A stretch of DNA of 64,000 bases from Paraburkholderia phenazinium (GCF_900142845.1 NZ_FSRU01000001.1:1364001-1428000); one strand, 5' to 3'. Shown: positions 45,260 to 54,947, numbered from the stretch's first letter. Notes: generated by a model from the letters alone, not told the origin. Numbers and translations: made by a program.

Positions 45260-46465
45260 ATGAAAAAGAGCAGTATCTGTATGGCTGTGCTACTCGCGCT
45301 GCCGGCGCTGGCCGAGGCCCAAAGCAGCGTGACGCTGTATGGCCTTGTCGATGCGGGTATCACGGTCGTCAACAATACCGGCAAAGGTCATGTGGTCGAA
45401 TCGGACACTTGCGGACCGCCGAGTTGCAACCTGTGGGGGCTGAAGGGCAAAGAAGACCTCGGTGGCGGTACGTCGGCGATCTTCACGCTCGAGAACGGTT
45501 TCAACATCCAGAACGGTAAGCTCGGGCAGGGCGGCACGGAGTTCGGGCGGCAGGCCTTCGTGGGGCTGAGCAACGATCAGTGGGGCACGGTCACGCTGGG
45601 ACGTCAGTACGATCCGCCTTCGTTGACGGTGGGCTATTTCCCGTCGAGCAATAACTTCGCCACCGGCTACGGCTCGCACTTCGGCGACCTCGACAACCTG
45701 AACCAGTCGATCCGCTTCAACAACGCGGTCAAGTACGTCAGCCCGACCTGGGGCGGCTTGCATGTGGAGGGGATGTTCAGCTTCGGCGGTGTGGCAGGCG
45801 ACTTCTCGACCAATCGCGTCTGGTCCCTGGCTGCGGCGTACACGCGGGGACCTTTCTCGGTGGCGGCGGGCTACCTGGACATCCAGAATCCCGCTACCAA
45901 TTCGGGTGGGACCGGCGGTGTGTACGCGTCGAATGGCAACTATGTCGGGTCATTGAACGACTATGTCGGACTGCAGGACGCCAATGCCATGAAGGTGTTC
46001 ACGGTGGGCGGTTCGTACACGCTTGGGCCGGCGACTTTCGCACTGAACTACTCGCATACGGACCTTGAAAACAGCCAGTATTTTGTCGTCAACGGCTTTG
46101 CCGGCGCCGGTGGCGGCAATGACTTCAAGATGGACGCCTACGAAGCCAGTGCGACCTACAAGGTCACCCCCGAACTACTTCTGGGTGCGGCCTACATCTA
46201 TAACGCAGGCAAAGCCGACTATCAGAATCTGAAGCCGGACTTCCAGCAGGTAAACCTGGGCGTGAACTATGCGCTCTCCAAGCGCACCAGCCTGTATGCG
46301 CTTGCGATCTTCCAGAAGGCGGGCGGCGATGGCATCGCACCTGTGTTCGACGCGGATGGCGCAGTAGTGGGGCGCACGGCGATTGCCGAAATTCCGGGGG
46401 CCGGTTATGACTCCAGCACATCGAAGCAATTGCTGATGTCGGTGGGGGTGTATCACGCGTTCTGA
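45260..46465 (+). CDS. Gram-negative porin, Burkholderia type
   Basis: A 401-residue trimeric porin. Signal ends AEA-QS; mature chain starts SSVTLYGLVDAGITVVNN. WGLKGKEDLGGGTSAIFTLE, FGRQAFVGLSNDQWG and TLGRQYDPP match the family, and the last residue is Phe. GGAG precedes the ATG by 7 nt. It lies 44 nt after the symporter and is probably co-transcribed with it. One Cys pair (DTCGPPSC) sits in an early loop, which is unusual and absent from the porin at 28131. Confidence 0.94.
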   Translation: MKKSSICMAVLLALPALAEAQSSVTLYGLVDAGITVVNNTGKGHVVESDTCGPPSCNLWGLKGKEDLGGGTSAIFTLENGFNIQNGKLGQGGTEFGRQAFVGLSNDQWGTVTLGRQYDPPSLTVGYFPSSNNFATGYGSHFGDLDNLNQSIRFNNAVKYVSPTWGGLHVEGMFSFGGVAGDFSTNRVWSLAAAYTRGPFSVAAGYLDIQNPATNSGGTGGVYASNGNYVGSLNDYVGLQDANAMKVFTVGGSYTLGPATFALNYSHTDLENSQYFVVNGFAGAGGGNDFKMDAYEASATYKVTPELLLGAAYIYNAGKADYQNLKPDFQQVNLGVNYALSKRTSLYALAIFQKAGGDGIAPVFDADGAVVGRTAIAEIPGAGYDSSTSKQLLMSVGVYHAF

Positions 46466-46671
46466 GCGGCGCAGCAGGCCGTCGTCGGTTGTGACGGCGG
46501 CCGGCAGATATGCGGCCACTTCGTGCTAGTTGTGTGTTTTGCCGATTCGCCACCGCTTGCAATGACGCTCGTGCCCAGTAAAAATGCCGAGGTGGCTGCG
46601 GCGACCACAGTACCTGAGCCCGTATGTTCGAATGCCGCGAGACGTGACAGAAGACGAAACAGGAGACTGCT

Positions 46672-47685
46672 GTGAAACTCGCGGCCATGATCGCCACCGT
46701 GCTTACCCTCTTCGCTGCGCCGGCCTTTGCCGCCAATGTAGGTTTCGAGGAAGTCAGGATAACGAATGGGGACGAACCGCCGCTAACGGTAGGGATCTGG
46801 TATCCGACCGATGCGCCCGCGACCCAGCACCCCCTCGGCTATTTCACCCAGACGGTGGCGCCCGGCGCTCCGATTGCGGGCCGTGACCTGCCGCTGGTGG
46901 TGATGTCGCACGGTGGCGGAGGTTGGTACGACGGTCATTACGACACGGCGCTCGCCCTCGCGCACGCGGGCTTCGTGGCCGCCGCGGTCAGCCATGCGGG
47001 CGATACGTTCGACGACCAAAGCAAGGTCTTGCAACTGTGGCGCCGTCCCGCCCAGCTTCGCCGGCTGGTGGACTATATGCTCGGCGAGTGGCCCTCGCAC
47101 GAACGGCTGGACGCGGGCCGTGTCGGCGCGTTTGGATTTTCCAACGGTGGCTTCACCGTGCTGGTGGCGGCCGGTGGTGTTCCGGATCTTGCGGCGATCG
47201 CGCCGTATTGCGAAGCGCACCCCGATCACAACCTGTGCCAGGTCCTAACGCATGCCGGCGTCGATCTTCATTTGGGCCAGGGCATTCCCGCCGATGCCTG
47301 GGTGCACGACGCCCGCATCAAAGCCGTGGTCGTCGCCGCGCCGGCATTCGGCTTTAGCTTCGGCCGCGCGGGCTTAAGCGGCGTGCGTGTGCCGGTGCAG
47401 CTCTGGCGGGCGGCGCAGGATCATCGCCAGCCTGATCCCTACTATGACGAAGCGGTGCGCGCAGACCTGCCCCGAGCGCCGGACTATCACGTGGTCGAAA
47501 ACGCGGGCCACTTCGATTTCCTGCCACCCTGCAGTGCACGCATGTCCCAGACGATGCCGGAAGTTTGCGCCAGCTTGCCGGGCTTCGACCGCGCGGCGTT
47601 TCATGAACGATTCAATGCGGACGTGGTGCGTTTTTTTCAGGCGAGGCTAGATTCATCGCGACCTGCCAAAGCTGACACGCCGTAA
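46672..47685 (+). CDS. Secreted dienelactone hydrolase-like alpha/beta hydrolase
   Basis: A 337-residue periplasmic hydrolase of the COG4188 type. Signal residues 1-20 (AFA-AN). The nucleophile elbow GFSNGG (Ser at about residue 159) is intact, the oxyanion segment is VVMSHGGGG, and the base is His in ENAGHFDFLPPC. The GTG start has AGGAG 6 nt upstream. Related proteins act on esters and lactones, including platelet-activating-factor-like lipids. Substrate unknown. Confidence 0.85.
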   Translation: MKLAAMIATVLTLFAAPAFAANVGFEEVRITNGDEPPLTVGIWYPTDAPATQHPLGYFTQTVAPGAPIAGRDLPLVVMSHGGGGWYDGHYDTALALAHAGFVAAAVSHAGDTFDDQSKVLQLWRRPAQLRRLVDYMLGEWPSHERLDAGRVGAFGFSNGGFTVLVAAGGVPDLAAIAPYCEAHPDHNLCQVLTHAGVDLHLGQGIPADAWVHDARIKAVVVAAPAFGFSFGRAGLSGVRVPVQLWRAAQDHRQPDPYYDEAVRADLPRAPDYHVVENAGHFDFLPPCSARMSQTMPEVCASLPGFDRAAFHERFNADVVRFFQARLDSSRPAKADTP

Positions 47686-47691
47686 GCGCAT

Positions 47692-48093
47692 TCACTCCCC
47701 GCACTGCACGTCTTTCTTTTGCACGACGATGATCGCCGGGTAAGTCCCCCGGTCGAGTTCGACACGGGTGACGACGGCCATTGTTACGCTGTCGCTGTCG
47801 TCGTACACGCTGATTTCTTCATGCCGAAGGTTGGTGACCCCAGTGCAGCCAGTCGCGCGACCGTCGTCCGAAACATCGCATTGGATCGCGTGGTCTGCAA
47901 GGAAGCGAAACCTGTCTCTGTCGGGCGTAGCAAGATAGTCGTGCATGCTCTGCGCCGCTCCACCCACGCCGGTGACATACCCCATGGTGCACGACTGTTT
48001 AGGGGCGGCGGCGTTGCTGGGTGTCTGGGCGATGGCTGCGGTGCTTGCGGCCGCGATGACCGCCGCGAGTGTCGATGCAAGGAGGTATTTCAT
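47692..48093 (-). CDS. Hypothetical secreted protein
   Basis: A 133-residue protein with a clear signal peptide (residues 1-22, AIA-QT), then a small domain containing four Cys (positions about 35, 72, 83 and 131) likely paired in the periplasm. No family recognised. It converges closely on the hydrolase gene (6 nt between stops). Confidence 0.65.
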   Translation of the reverse strand: MKYLLASTLAAVIAAASTAAIAQTPSNAAAPKQSCTMGYVTGVGGAAQSMHDYLATPDRDRFRFLADHAIQCDVSDDGRATGCTGVTNLRHEEISVYDDSDSVTMAVVTRVELDRGTYPAIIVVQKKDVQCGE

Positions 48094-48235
48094 GGGCAAA
48101 CCACGGTTGACGGAACGTAGTGCTGGATTGTAGTGGCATTTTGCCCAAGGGGTCGGGGAGCGGGACGAAATCAATCTCGACCCGCGCCCCAACGACATGC
48201 CACCCGCGTCATGCGACTTCGCCAGCTTGCACAGC

Positions 48236-49945
48236 TCAAGCCGCGTCCATCATCCGAAATTCCGCGTCGATCGCTTCGCCGTGATCGCGCCAGCGATGGA
48301 ACTGCTCGCGCTTCTGGCGCCCCGAGGCCACGCTCTGCTCGACGGCGTCCACGTTGCCGCGCAACTCGACGAGTTCCGGGAAGAACTGATCTTCGAACCG
48401 AGGCCCGTCGATCAGTTCGAGCAATTCCGCGCGCTGCTTCGTAAAGTTGTCGACCATCTTCGCGATCACCTCGCGGAACGCCCGCTCGCGGTTGGCCTGC
48501 TCCCACGAGTCCCAGATTTCAAGCGCGAGCCCAAGCACCGATAGCATGCCGTTGAGCCCCTTGGCAAGATTGACCGCGCCCCACGGCTTGAACTTCAGCA
48601 ACTTGCCGAGATCGAGCCCGACCACCTTCGCAACACCGAGAACGCCATCGCGCGCGGCCAGTATCGACGTGTTGTTGATCATGCCGCTCTTGACCACGTA
48701 ATCGATGCCCTGTTTGCCGTACACGCGCACGGTGGCGTTGAAGTGGTTGACCTCCGCGTCGAAACCAACGGCCATCTTGCCGACCTCGAACTTCACCGAG
48801 CGCAGTTGCTGGTCGAACGCGTTCTGCAGGTTCGCGCTCAACACCGCGCCGTCCGCGCCCACGTTGCGCTCGAAGAACTCCGAAAACGTCTGCATGGACT
48901 GCTTGTGGGTCTGCAGGATCAGGTCGGTGAAGAACTCGGAGACGAAGCGCCGCAGGCCGATTCGCACGTCGACGATGCGCGCGTCGGCCGTGACCATCTG
49001 TTTCTTCAACTGGTTGCTCATGGTTTCGAGCCGGTCGACTTCCTGGGCAATCTTGTCGTCGTTGTGCACGGCGATCGGCAACTGTTTGCCGAGCACATCG
49101 CGGACGATGCTGCGCTTGGTTTCATCGACGACCGCCGCGACGCCGCCCGCCGCCGATACCTTCTCCGACGTCGCGCGCTGCAGCAGCCCGATGCGCGACA
49201 GCGCGCGGAATCGATCGAGATCCGCCAGCCAGTACTCGGTGCCCATCTCGAACGGGTCGGCAGCCACGGCCACCACCGCGAGCTCGCGCGCCTCGGCGTC
49301 GCTCAGTGCGATCAGGTCGCGCAGGCGGCCGACAACATTCTCCTTCTTGATGTTCAGGCTCTGCGCATATTCGTGTTCGTCCTCGACGTCCGCCACCGCG
49401 TCGAAGCGGCTCAGCACGAATACCGTACGCGGCAGCAGGTTCAGCGTGCGGAACAACCACGTCAGATCGTCGCGGTGACTCTCCTTGATCGGATTGGTCG
49501 GGTCCATCACGTACACGACAAGATGCGCTTCGCTCACATACTTGCGCGTGAGCTCCTTGTATTTTTCGAGCGTGTTGGTTTGCGCGTCGAATTGCTCCTT
49601 GAAGCCGAACAGCCCGGGCGTGTCGATCAGCACGCAGTCCGGGCCGGCCTCGTAGACCGTGACCGCATTCGACGACTCCTGATGGCTGATCTTCATCGTC
49701 GACTTGTCGAGCCGCTCGAGCCACGCGGCCGCAATCGCAGTCTTGCCTTCGGAAAAGCCGCCGATCAGCACGACACGCAGCTTGTCGTCTTCGATGCTGC
49801 GGATCGCGCCGTCGAGCTTCGCCTTGACGTTCGGATCGGCGTCGATCCCGAACGCCTCACCCTGCGCGAGGAACGCCTGAAGTTCATGCAGCACCTTCAA
49901 CGTTCCCGCTTGCCGTTCCTTAAAAGACTCCAGCGTCTGTTCCAT
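48236..49945 (-). CDS. leoA: Dynamin-like GTPase LeoA
   Basis: A 569-residue dynamin-superfamily GTPase, close to the 571 residues of E. coli LeoA. G1 is GGFSEGKT (62-69), G3 DTPGLFG (108-114), and G4 the SRFD at about 179-182. Long helical regions follow, with a hydrophobic, Gly-rich segment around residues 430-475 that could contact membrane. Its ATG overlaps the stop of the larger upstream GTPase by one base (TAATG), so they are made together. LeoBC-LeoA pairs are the Eleos anti-phage system; LeoA was first linked to toxin vesicle release. Assignment rests on size, motifs and pairing. Confidence 0.78.
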   Translation of the reverse strand: MEQTLESFKERQAGTLKVLHELQAFLAQGEAFGIDADPNVKAKLDGAIRSIEDDKLRVVLIGGFSEGKTAIAAAWLERLDKSTMKISHQESSNAVTVYEAGPDCVLIDTPGLFGFKEQFDAQTNTLEKYKELTRKYVSEAHLVVYVMDPTNPIKESHRDDLTWLFRTLNLLPRTVFVLSRFDAVADVEDEHEYAQSLNIKKENVVGRLRDLIALSDAEARELAVVAVAADPFEMGTEYWLADLDRFRALSRIGLLQRATSEKVSAAGGVAAVVDETKRSIVRDVLGKQLPIAVHNDDKIAQEVDRLETMSNQLKKQMVTADARIVDVRIGLRRFVSEFFTDLILQTHKQSMQTFSEFFERNVGADGAVLSANLQNAFDQQLRSVKFEVGKMAVGFDAEVNHFNATVRVYGKQGIDYVVKSGMINNTSILAARDGVLGVAKVVGLDLGKLLKFKPWGAVNLAKGLNGMLSVLGLALEIWDSWEQANRERAFREVIAKMVDNFTKQRAELLELIDGPRFEDQFFPELVELRGNVDAVEQSVASGRQKREQFHRWRDHGEAIDAEFRMMDAA

Positions 49946-52146
49946 TACACCGCCTCTGTTTCGGACATCGTTTTAGACAAATGCGCGAGATTCGCGCAGA
50001 CCCGCAGCAGCGCCGAGTTGACGTGCGCGGCTTGCTGGACCGAGCGCTCCACTTCCGTCGCGATCTCGTCGATACGCGCGGTCACGTTCTCGATCACCTC
50101 GTTGTAGCTTCGCTTCATGGCGTCGCCCATCCCGTCGACGACGCGGTCGAGATTCTCGTTGACGGCTTTGCGCTGCTGCGACTTCTTGTAATCGCTGTCA
50201 AATAGCCCCCAAACCGCCTTCGCAATGCTCACCACGAGCGTCACGCCGCCAATCGCGAGCGTCACCCAGCCCACCGGATTCCACAGCATCATCAGGCCGC
50301 CCGCGAGCGCCGCGACGAGCGGCATGTATTTCACGCCGCTGTCGAAGGTCATGTTCAGTTCGAAGCCGCCTAGCGTGGGCGCGCCGATCGAGCGGTACGC
50401 GTCCTGAAGCTGCTCGACGCGTTGCTGGAAGCGTTCGAGAATATCGCCCACTTCCTGCTGGAAGCGCTCGAGTTGGGCCTTCATCTGCTCCGGCAGCTCG
50501 GCTTCCAGGGTCGCCTGCTCGCCCCGGATCGCGAGCCCTAACGCATGCTTCAGATCGTCGTTGCCGATGCCGTCGTCGATGCGGTTGTAGACGCGCCGGC
50601 GCACGCTCGTCTCGAACGTTCGGATCGCGCCGTCCGCGAGCGTTTGCAGCGCGGGGCCGAGGCTGCGGACTGTCAGTTCGAGCTGCTGGCTGACCAGTGC
50701 CCAATCGCGCTTCAGTTGCGCGGCGAGCGGCGCGACCGTATCGCGCTGGATCAGGGTGATGGTCCCCGTCGCTGCCTGCACCGCGCTGCGCACCTTGTTC
50801 ACGTTGGCGGTGCGGATGCGCGCGTCGCAATCGGTCACCATGCTGCCGGTCAGCCAGTCGACGAACGGCTGGAAGCCCGACTTCGACAGCAGCTCGGCGG
50901 CGCTCGCCTTGGCGAGAAACTTCGCGCGGCTGCGCGCGACGTCCGAGAACGGCACGAGACAGTCGGCCGCCGCGAGAAAGGCCGGTTGCGCGCTCAACGC
51001 AATATGGCGCTGATAACGTTCGCCCAGATGCTCATGCATCGTCTCGTCGAGCACGGCAAGGCTGTCGCGTTCGCCCTGACTCAGCAACTCGCCCTTGTCG
51101 AGCTGGATCGGATTGGTGATGCGTTTGTTGTAGATGGTCCAGACTTCGCTTTGGTCGCCCAGATGCGTGCGAATTTTTTCGAGCGTGCCTTGCCCGTTTT
51201 CGTCGCCGGTCTGCGGCGCGGCGGCCTTGCCGGTCACGTAAAACACGGCGTGCGCGGCCTTTACCGCGCCGAGAATGCTGTCGAGCACGCGCGCTTCCTT
51301 GCCCTCGATGCCCGGCACGTCGAGCAGTTCGAAATGCTGCTGGTTCGCGTCGAACCCGTAGCCGTGCGCATCGAGCGTGTAGTCGGAGCGGCCGGTGCCG
51401 ACGATCTGCCCGTCGGCGAGCGGCGCGAGGCTGTCGAGTGCGGCATGCGCACTCGTTTGCCGGGCTTCGAGCGCCTCATGCGCGGCCTGAGCGCGTTCAC
51501 GCTGCGTGTCGAGCTGTTCGCGTTCGGCCGCATGCGCTGCGCCAAGCGCGAGACGTTGCTGCTCGCCCTGTGCGAGCGCCACTTCTTCCGGTCGCTTGCG
51601 GAACAGATGTATCAGCTTTTGCCAGAACGACGCCGCCTGTTTCTGCGCGACGATCAGGTGCCGCAGGCGGCTCAGTTCCTGTTCGAGAGCATCGCGGTCC
51701 GCATCGAGCTGCGCGCTGCGTTCGACGGCTTGCGCCTGCAGTGCGTCGAGCTGTGCGCGGCTGTCGTCGATCGCTTGCTTCAAAGTCGACAAGGCGGCTT
51801 CGCCAAGGCCGAACTCCGCCTGCTTCGCGCGAAACGCCGCGCGCGCGTCGGCTTTGCTGCGTTCGCCGAGCAGGATGCGCAGCGTTTCGATGATCGTCGA
51901 TTTGCCGGCATTCGTTTCGCCGTAGAACGCGATCGTGAACGTGTCCCAACGCGCGTGACGCTGCAGCGCTTCGATACGCTGCACGAGATCTGCGTGAATC
52001 GGGGCGACGAGATTTTCGACCTGCGCCATCGTTTGCGCGACGCGCGCGTCGGTCGCATCGAGATCGAGCTGCTTCAGCAGATCGTCGATTTCATTCAGTA
52101 CGGCTTGGTGGAGATCGTTCGATGAGGCCCCGGCGGTTGGTCGCAT
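49945..52146 (-). CDS. leoBC: Dynamin-like GTPase LeoBC
   Basis: A 733-residue dynamin-like GTPase. G1 is GETNAGKS (76-83) and G3 DVPGIEG (276-282). Between them a coiled-coil insertion of about 130 residues (118-245) splits the GTPase domain, an unusual layout. A 43-residue hydrophobic stretch at 607-649 (VAALAGGLMMLWNPVGW and VTLAIGGVTLVVSIAKAVW) looks like a membrane paddle, followed by a helical tail. The G4 motif reads YNKR rather than NKxD. The start has no Shine-Dalgarno and an A-rich leader. It forms a two-gene operon with leoA. Confidence 0.75.
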   Translation of the reverse strand: MRPTAGASSNDLHQAVLNEIDDLLKQLDLDATDARVAQTMAQVENLVAPIHADLVQRIEALQRHARWDTFTIAFYGETNAGKSTIIETLRILLGERSKADARAAFRAKQAEFGLGEAALSTLKQAIDDSRAQLDALQAQAVERSAQLDADRDALEQELSRLRHLIVAQKQAASFWQKLIHLFRKRPEEVALAQGEQQRLALGAAHAAEREQLDTQRERAQAAHEALEARQTSAHAALDSLAPLADGQIVGTGRSDYTLDAHGYGFDANQQHFELLDVPGIEGKEARVLDSILGAVKAAHAVFYVTGKAAAPQTGDENGQGTLEKIRTHLGDQSEVWTIYNKRITNPIQLDKGELLSQGERDSLAVLDETMHEHLGERYQRHIALSAQPAFLAAADCLVPFSDVARSRAKFLAKASAAELLSKSGFQPFVDWLTGSMVTDCDARIRTANVNKVRSAVQAATGTITLIQRDTVAPLAAQLKRDWALVSQQLELTVRSLGPALQTLADGAIRTFETSVRRRVYNRIDDGIGNDDLKHALGLAIRGEQATLEAELPEQMKAQLERFQQEVGDILERFQQRVEQLQDAYRSIGAPTLGGFELNMTFDSGVKYMPLVAALAGGLMMLWNPVGWVTLAIGGVTLVVSIAKAVWGLFDSDYKKSQQRKAVNENLDRVVDGMGDAMKRSYNEVIENVTARIDEIATEVERSVQQAAHVNSALLRVCANLAHLSKTMSETEAV

Positions 52147-52238
52147 ACGGATTTGTTGTTAGGTTTGTAGTTTGGAGAGACGAGATCGATCCGTGCGCGA
52201 ACGAGTACCGGATTCGCGCGCGCATCACGATGCCATGG

Positions 52239-52282
52239 TTTTCGGCAATTCAGCCCAAAAATTTAGGGCGATTTTCCGAAAT
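52239..52282. other. Nested dyad upstream of leoBC
   Basis: TTTCGG/CCGAAA (outer, 52240-52245 and 52276-52281) encloses GCCC/GGGC (52253-52256 and 52266-52269). It sits between the EamA stop and the leoBC start on the same strand, about 95 nt before leoBC, in the only AT-rich patch of the gap. It may terminate the eamA transcript or be part of leoBC control. Confidence 0.4.
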
Positions 52283-52393
52283 GAACCTGTGAGCGGAATG
52301 CAACGATCCTCACGGCAAAGTCACGCCGACAGCGAAGATAGATGCGCACGCGGACATTTCATGTCCCAATGCGGCAAGCGTGGACCACCAGGC

Positions 52394-53236
52394 TCAAAGC
52401 CCCAGACAAACTGCACCGGCCGCGACGACGATGCACGCGAGCCAGCGCTTTCCACTGACCGCCTCGCGCAGAAACACGCGCCCGATCAGCACCGCGAACA
52501 CCACGCTGGTCTCGCGCAGCGCCGATACCGCACCCATCGCGCCCGACTGCAGCGCCCAGATGACGATGCCGTACGCCGCGATCGACACGAGCCCACCCAC
52601 CAGCGACGAGCCGAGCGCCATAGGCGCCGTCCGCAGCGGTGCCCACAGCGCCGCTAGCCCGCGCTTCGCGACGAACAGCAGCGGCATCAGCCAGTAGAAC
52701 AGGAACATCCACGCGGTGTAGGCGAGCGCTTCGCCGCCGGACAGGCGCACGCCGATGCCGTCGATCACGGTATAGAGCGCGATGGTGGCGCCGGTCGTCA
52801 AGGCGGCTAGCGCGCCCGCGCGCGACACATGCTGCCCCTGCAGCGCGAGCGCGATGATGCCGCCCGAGATCATCACGATCCCGAGCGCGTGCAACGGGCC
52901 GATCGTTTCATGCGCGAAGAGCGCGGCGCCGAGCGTGACGAGCAAGGGCGACGAGCCGCGTGCGATCGGATAGGCCTGCGCCAGATCGTTGCGCCGATAC
53001 GATCGCACGAGGCTCACGTTGTAGACGATATGCACGAGCCCCGATGCGACGATATACGGCCACGCCGCAGCGGCCGGCCACGGCGTGACCAGCACCACGA
53101 GTGCGGCGACCGCGCCGATGGCGATGCTCATCCACGTCATGGACAGGAGGCGGTCGGCATTGCCGTGCAGCATGGCATTCCAGCTCGCGTGGAGCAGGGC
53201 GGCAAGCAGGACGAAGCCGCCGGTATAACTGAGCAT
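52394..53236 (-). CDS. EamA/DMT-family transporter
   Basis: A 280-residue protein of ten hydrophobic helices, two EamA repeats: first half with LLAALLHASWNAMLHG and YPIARGSSPLLVTLGA, second half with SALRETSVVFAVLIGRVFLRE. The family exports metabolites or amino acids. It diverges from a LysR gene 100 bp away, the common pairing of exporter and regulator. Confidence 0.9.
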   Translation of the reverse strand: MLSYTGGFVLLAALLHASWNAMLHGNADRLLSMTWMSIAIGAVAALVVLVTPWPAAAAWPYIVASGLVHIVYNVSLVRSYRRNDLAQAYPIARGSSPLLVTLGAALFAHETIGPLHALGIVMISGGIIALALQGQHVSRAGALAALTTGATIALYTVIDGIGVRLSGGEALAYTAWMFLFYWLMPLLFVAKRGLAALWAPLRTAPMALGSSLVGGLVSIAAYGIVIWALQSGAMGAVSALRETSVVFAVLIGRVFLREAVSGKRWLACIVVAAGAVCLGL

Positions 53237-53335
53237 GCGGATTCCGGAGCGACGGTGAAGTAAGTAGGGTATCTATCTTGTGGCCCACTCACAAACCAGA
53301 TAAATTGCCGGTTCGCGTTAGACAAACTCTTGCGG

Positions 53336-54259
53336 ATGAAGCGGCTATTACCTCCACTCAATGCCTTGCGCGCTTTCGAGGCCGCAGGCCGCCTCGGCAG
53401 TTTCAAGGAAGCCGCCGCGGAACTGCACGTCACGCACGGCGCGGTGAGCCAGCACGTGCGGCTGCTTGAAGAGTGGCTTGAGTCTTCGTTGTTCGAGCGG
53501 CACAACCGGCGTGTGGTGCTGACGCCGGCGGCGAAGGCCTACCTGGCGGAAATCGCTCCGCTGTTCGAGCAGCTCTCGCAGGCCACTGCCCGATATGGCG
53601 TTTCCGAAACGGTGGCGCGGAGCTTGTCCGTGAATGCGCCCGCCACCTTCACATTGCGCTGGCTGGTGCCGAGGCTGGCGAAATTCCGCGCGGCGTATCC
53701 CGAGGTGGACGTCAACGTGGAGACGTCGAACGAACCGGTGGAGAGTCTGCAAGCCAGCTATGACGTCATCATCCGCGGCGGTCCGGATACGTTCTATGGC
53801 TACGCGATGCGGCCGTTCCTGTCCGAGGAACGACTGCCGGTCTGCAGTCCGGCGCTCCTGCAGCGACTGCCGCTTCGCACACCGGACGATCTGCGGCGGC
53901 ATACGTTGTTGCACACATCAAGTCTTCCGCGACTGTGGCCGGACTGGCTGGCTAGCGCAGAGACGCCCGCGCTCAAACCCGCCGCCACGCTGACCTTCGA
54001 CCACTTCTATCTGACGTTGCAGGCCGCCATCGACGGCATAGGCGTTGCCATGGGGCCGACTGCGCTGGTCTCCGACGATCTCGCTACCGGCCGGCTTGTC
54101 GCGCCGTTCGTGGGTCCTCGTCTGCCGTCGCGCAGCTACTGCACTTACGTCGCGGATGGCAATGCCACGGATGAGCGGGTCGTGCTATTCCGCTCATGGC
54201 TCGAACGCGAGGGGATGCCTTCGCAAACCGAACCGGTCCGCAAGAAGCGAACTCGCTGA
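53336..54259 (+). CDS. LysR-family regulator (GcvA-like)
   Basis: A 307-residue regulator: LNALRAFEAAGRLGSFKEAA and HVTHGAVSQHVRLLEEWL at the N-terminus are typical of GcvA/AmpR-type LysR proteins, and TFTLRWLVPRLAKFRAAYP opens the effector domain. ATG 53336 is preferred to a TTG two codons earlier. It probably controls the divergent EamA exporter. Confidence 0.9.
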   Translation: MKRLLPPLNALRAFEAAGRLGSFKEAAAELHVTHGAVSQHVRLLEEWLESSLFERHNRRVVLTPAAKAYLAEIAPLFEQLSQATARYGVSETVARSLSVNAPATFTLRWLVPRLAKFRAAYPEVDVNVETSNEPVESLQASYDVIIRGGPDTFYGYAMRPFLSEERLPVCSPALLQRLPLRTPDDLRRHTLLHTSSLPRLWPDWLASAETPALKPAATLTFDHFYLTLQAAIDGIGVAMGPTALVSDDLATGRLVAPFVGPRLPSRSYCTYVADGNATDERVVLFRSWLEREGMPSQTEPVRKKRTR

Positions 54260-54331
54260 GCGCTGGCGGAGCGGCTTCGCTTGCAAACGGGGCGGCTTGC
54301 ATAAAGCTGGCTGACGGTCGAACCGGGCGTG

Positions 54332-54922
54332 CTAGAACATCGGATGCGCGTCCGGATAGAGCGCCGTTCTCAAGGCGAGTCCACCGAGTACGACAAAGAT
54401 GATGGCAGCCAGAATGTGCACGGCCTTGGTCGGCAAGCGGTCGGCGAACTTGTGCCCGAGATAGATGACCGGCACGTTCGCCAGCATCATGCCCAGCGTC
54501 GTACCCGCGACCACGCCGAAAAATTCGTGGAAGCGCGCGGCAAGCGCGATGGTGACGATCTGCGTCTTGTCGCCCATCTCGGCGAGAAAGAAGGTCACGG
54601 CCGTCGTGCCGAAGACGCCCATTGTGTTCTTGGTTAGCGCTGCATCGGCGTCGTCCAGCTTGTCCGGAATCAGAATCCACACAGCCATTACCGCAAACGA
54701 TGCGACCACGGCCCAGTTCAGGATGCCCGGCCTGAGCACGCTCGCGAGCCACGCTCCCAGCGCACCGGATGCCGCATGGTTGATCAGCGTGGCGGCCAGC
54801 ACACCGAGCACAATGGGAATGGGTTTGCGATACCGCGCAGCCAGTACGAGGGACAGTAGTTGGGTTTTATCGCCGATTTCGGCGAGGCCGACGACACTGG
54901 TCGCAACGAGAAAGGATTGCAT
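54332..54922 (-). CDS. UPF0016/Gdt1-family manganese exporter
   Basis: A 196-residue membrane protein with two repeats, each carrying the family motif: AEIGDKTQ near residue 15 and AEMGDKTQ near residue 115. Gdt1/UPF0016 proteins move Mn2+ (and Ca2+ in eukaryotes); MneA of Vibrio cholerae is a Mn exporter of this family. About six helices. A yybP-ykoY-type Mn riboswitch with a terminator occupies its leader, which fixes manganese as the likely substrate. The start at 54922 opens MQSFLVATSVVGLAE; the frame upstream is the riboswitch region and not coding. Confidence 0.92.
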   Translation of the reverse strand: MQSFLVATSVVGLAEIGDKTQLLSLVLAARYRKPIPIVLGVLAATLINHAASGALGAWLASVLRPGILNWAVVASFAVMAVWILIPDKLDDADAALTKNTMGVFGTTAVTFFLAEMGDKTQIVTIALAARFHEFFGVVAGTTLGMMLANVPVIYLGHKFADRLPTKAVHILAAIIFVVLGGLALRTALYPDAHPMF

Positions 54923-54947
54923 GGGATGTTGTACCCGGGCCGCGCTG

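Noticed and set aside
50545-52125. Open frame of about 526 codons on the plus strand
   Set aside because: Antisense to the LeoBC GTPase, which has clear motifs; the plus-strand product is Arg/Ala/Leu-rich without family character.
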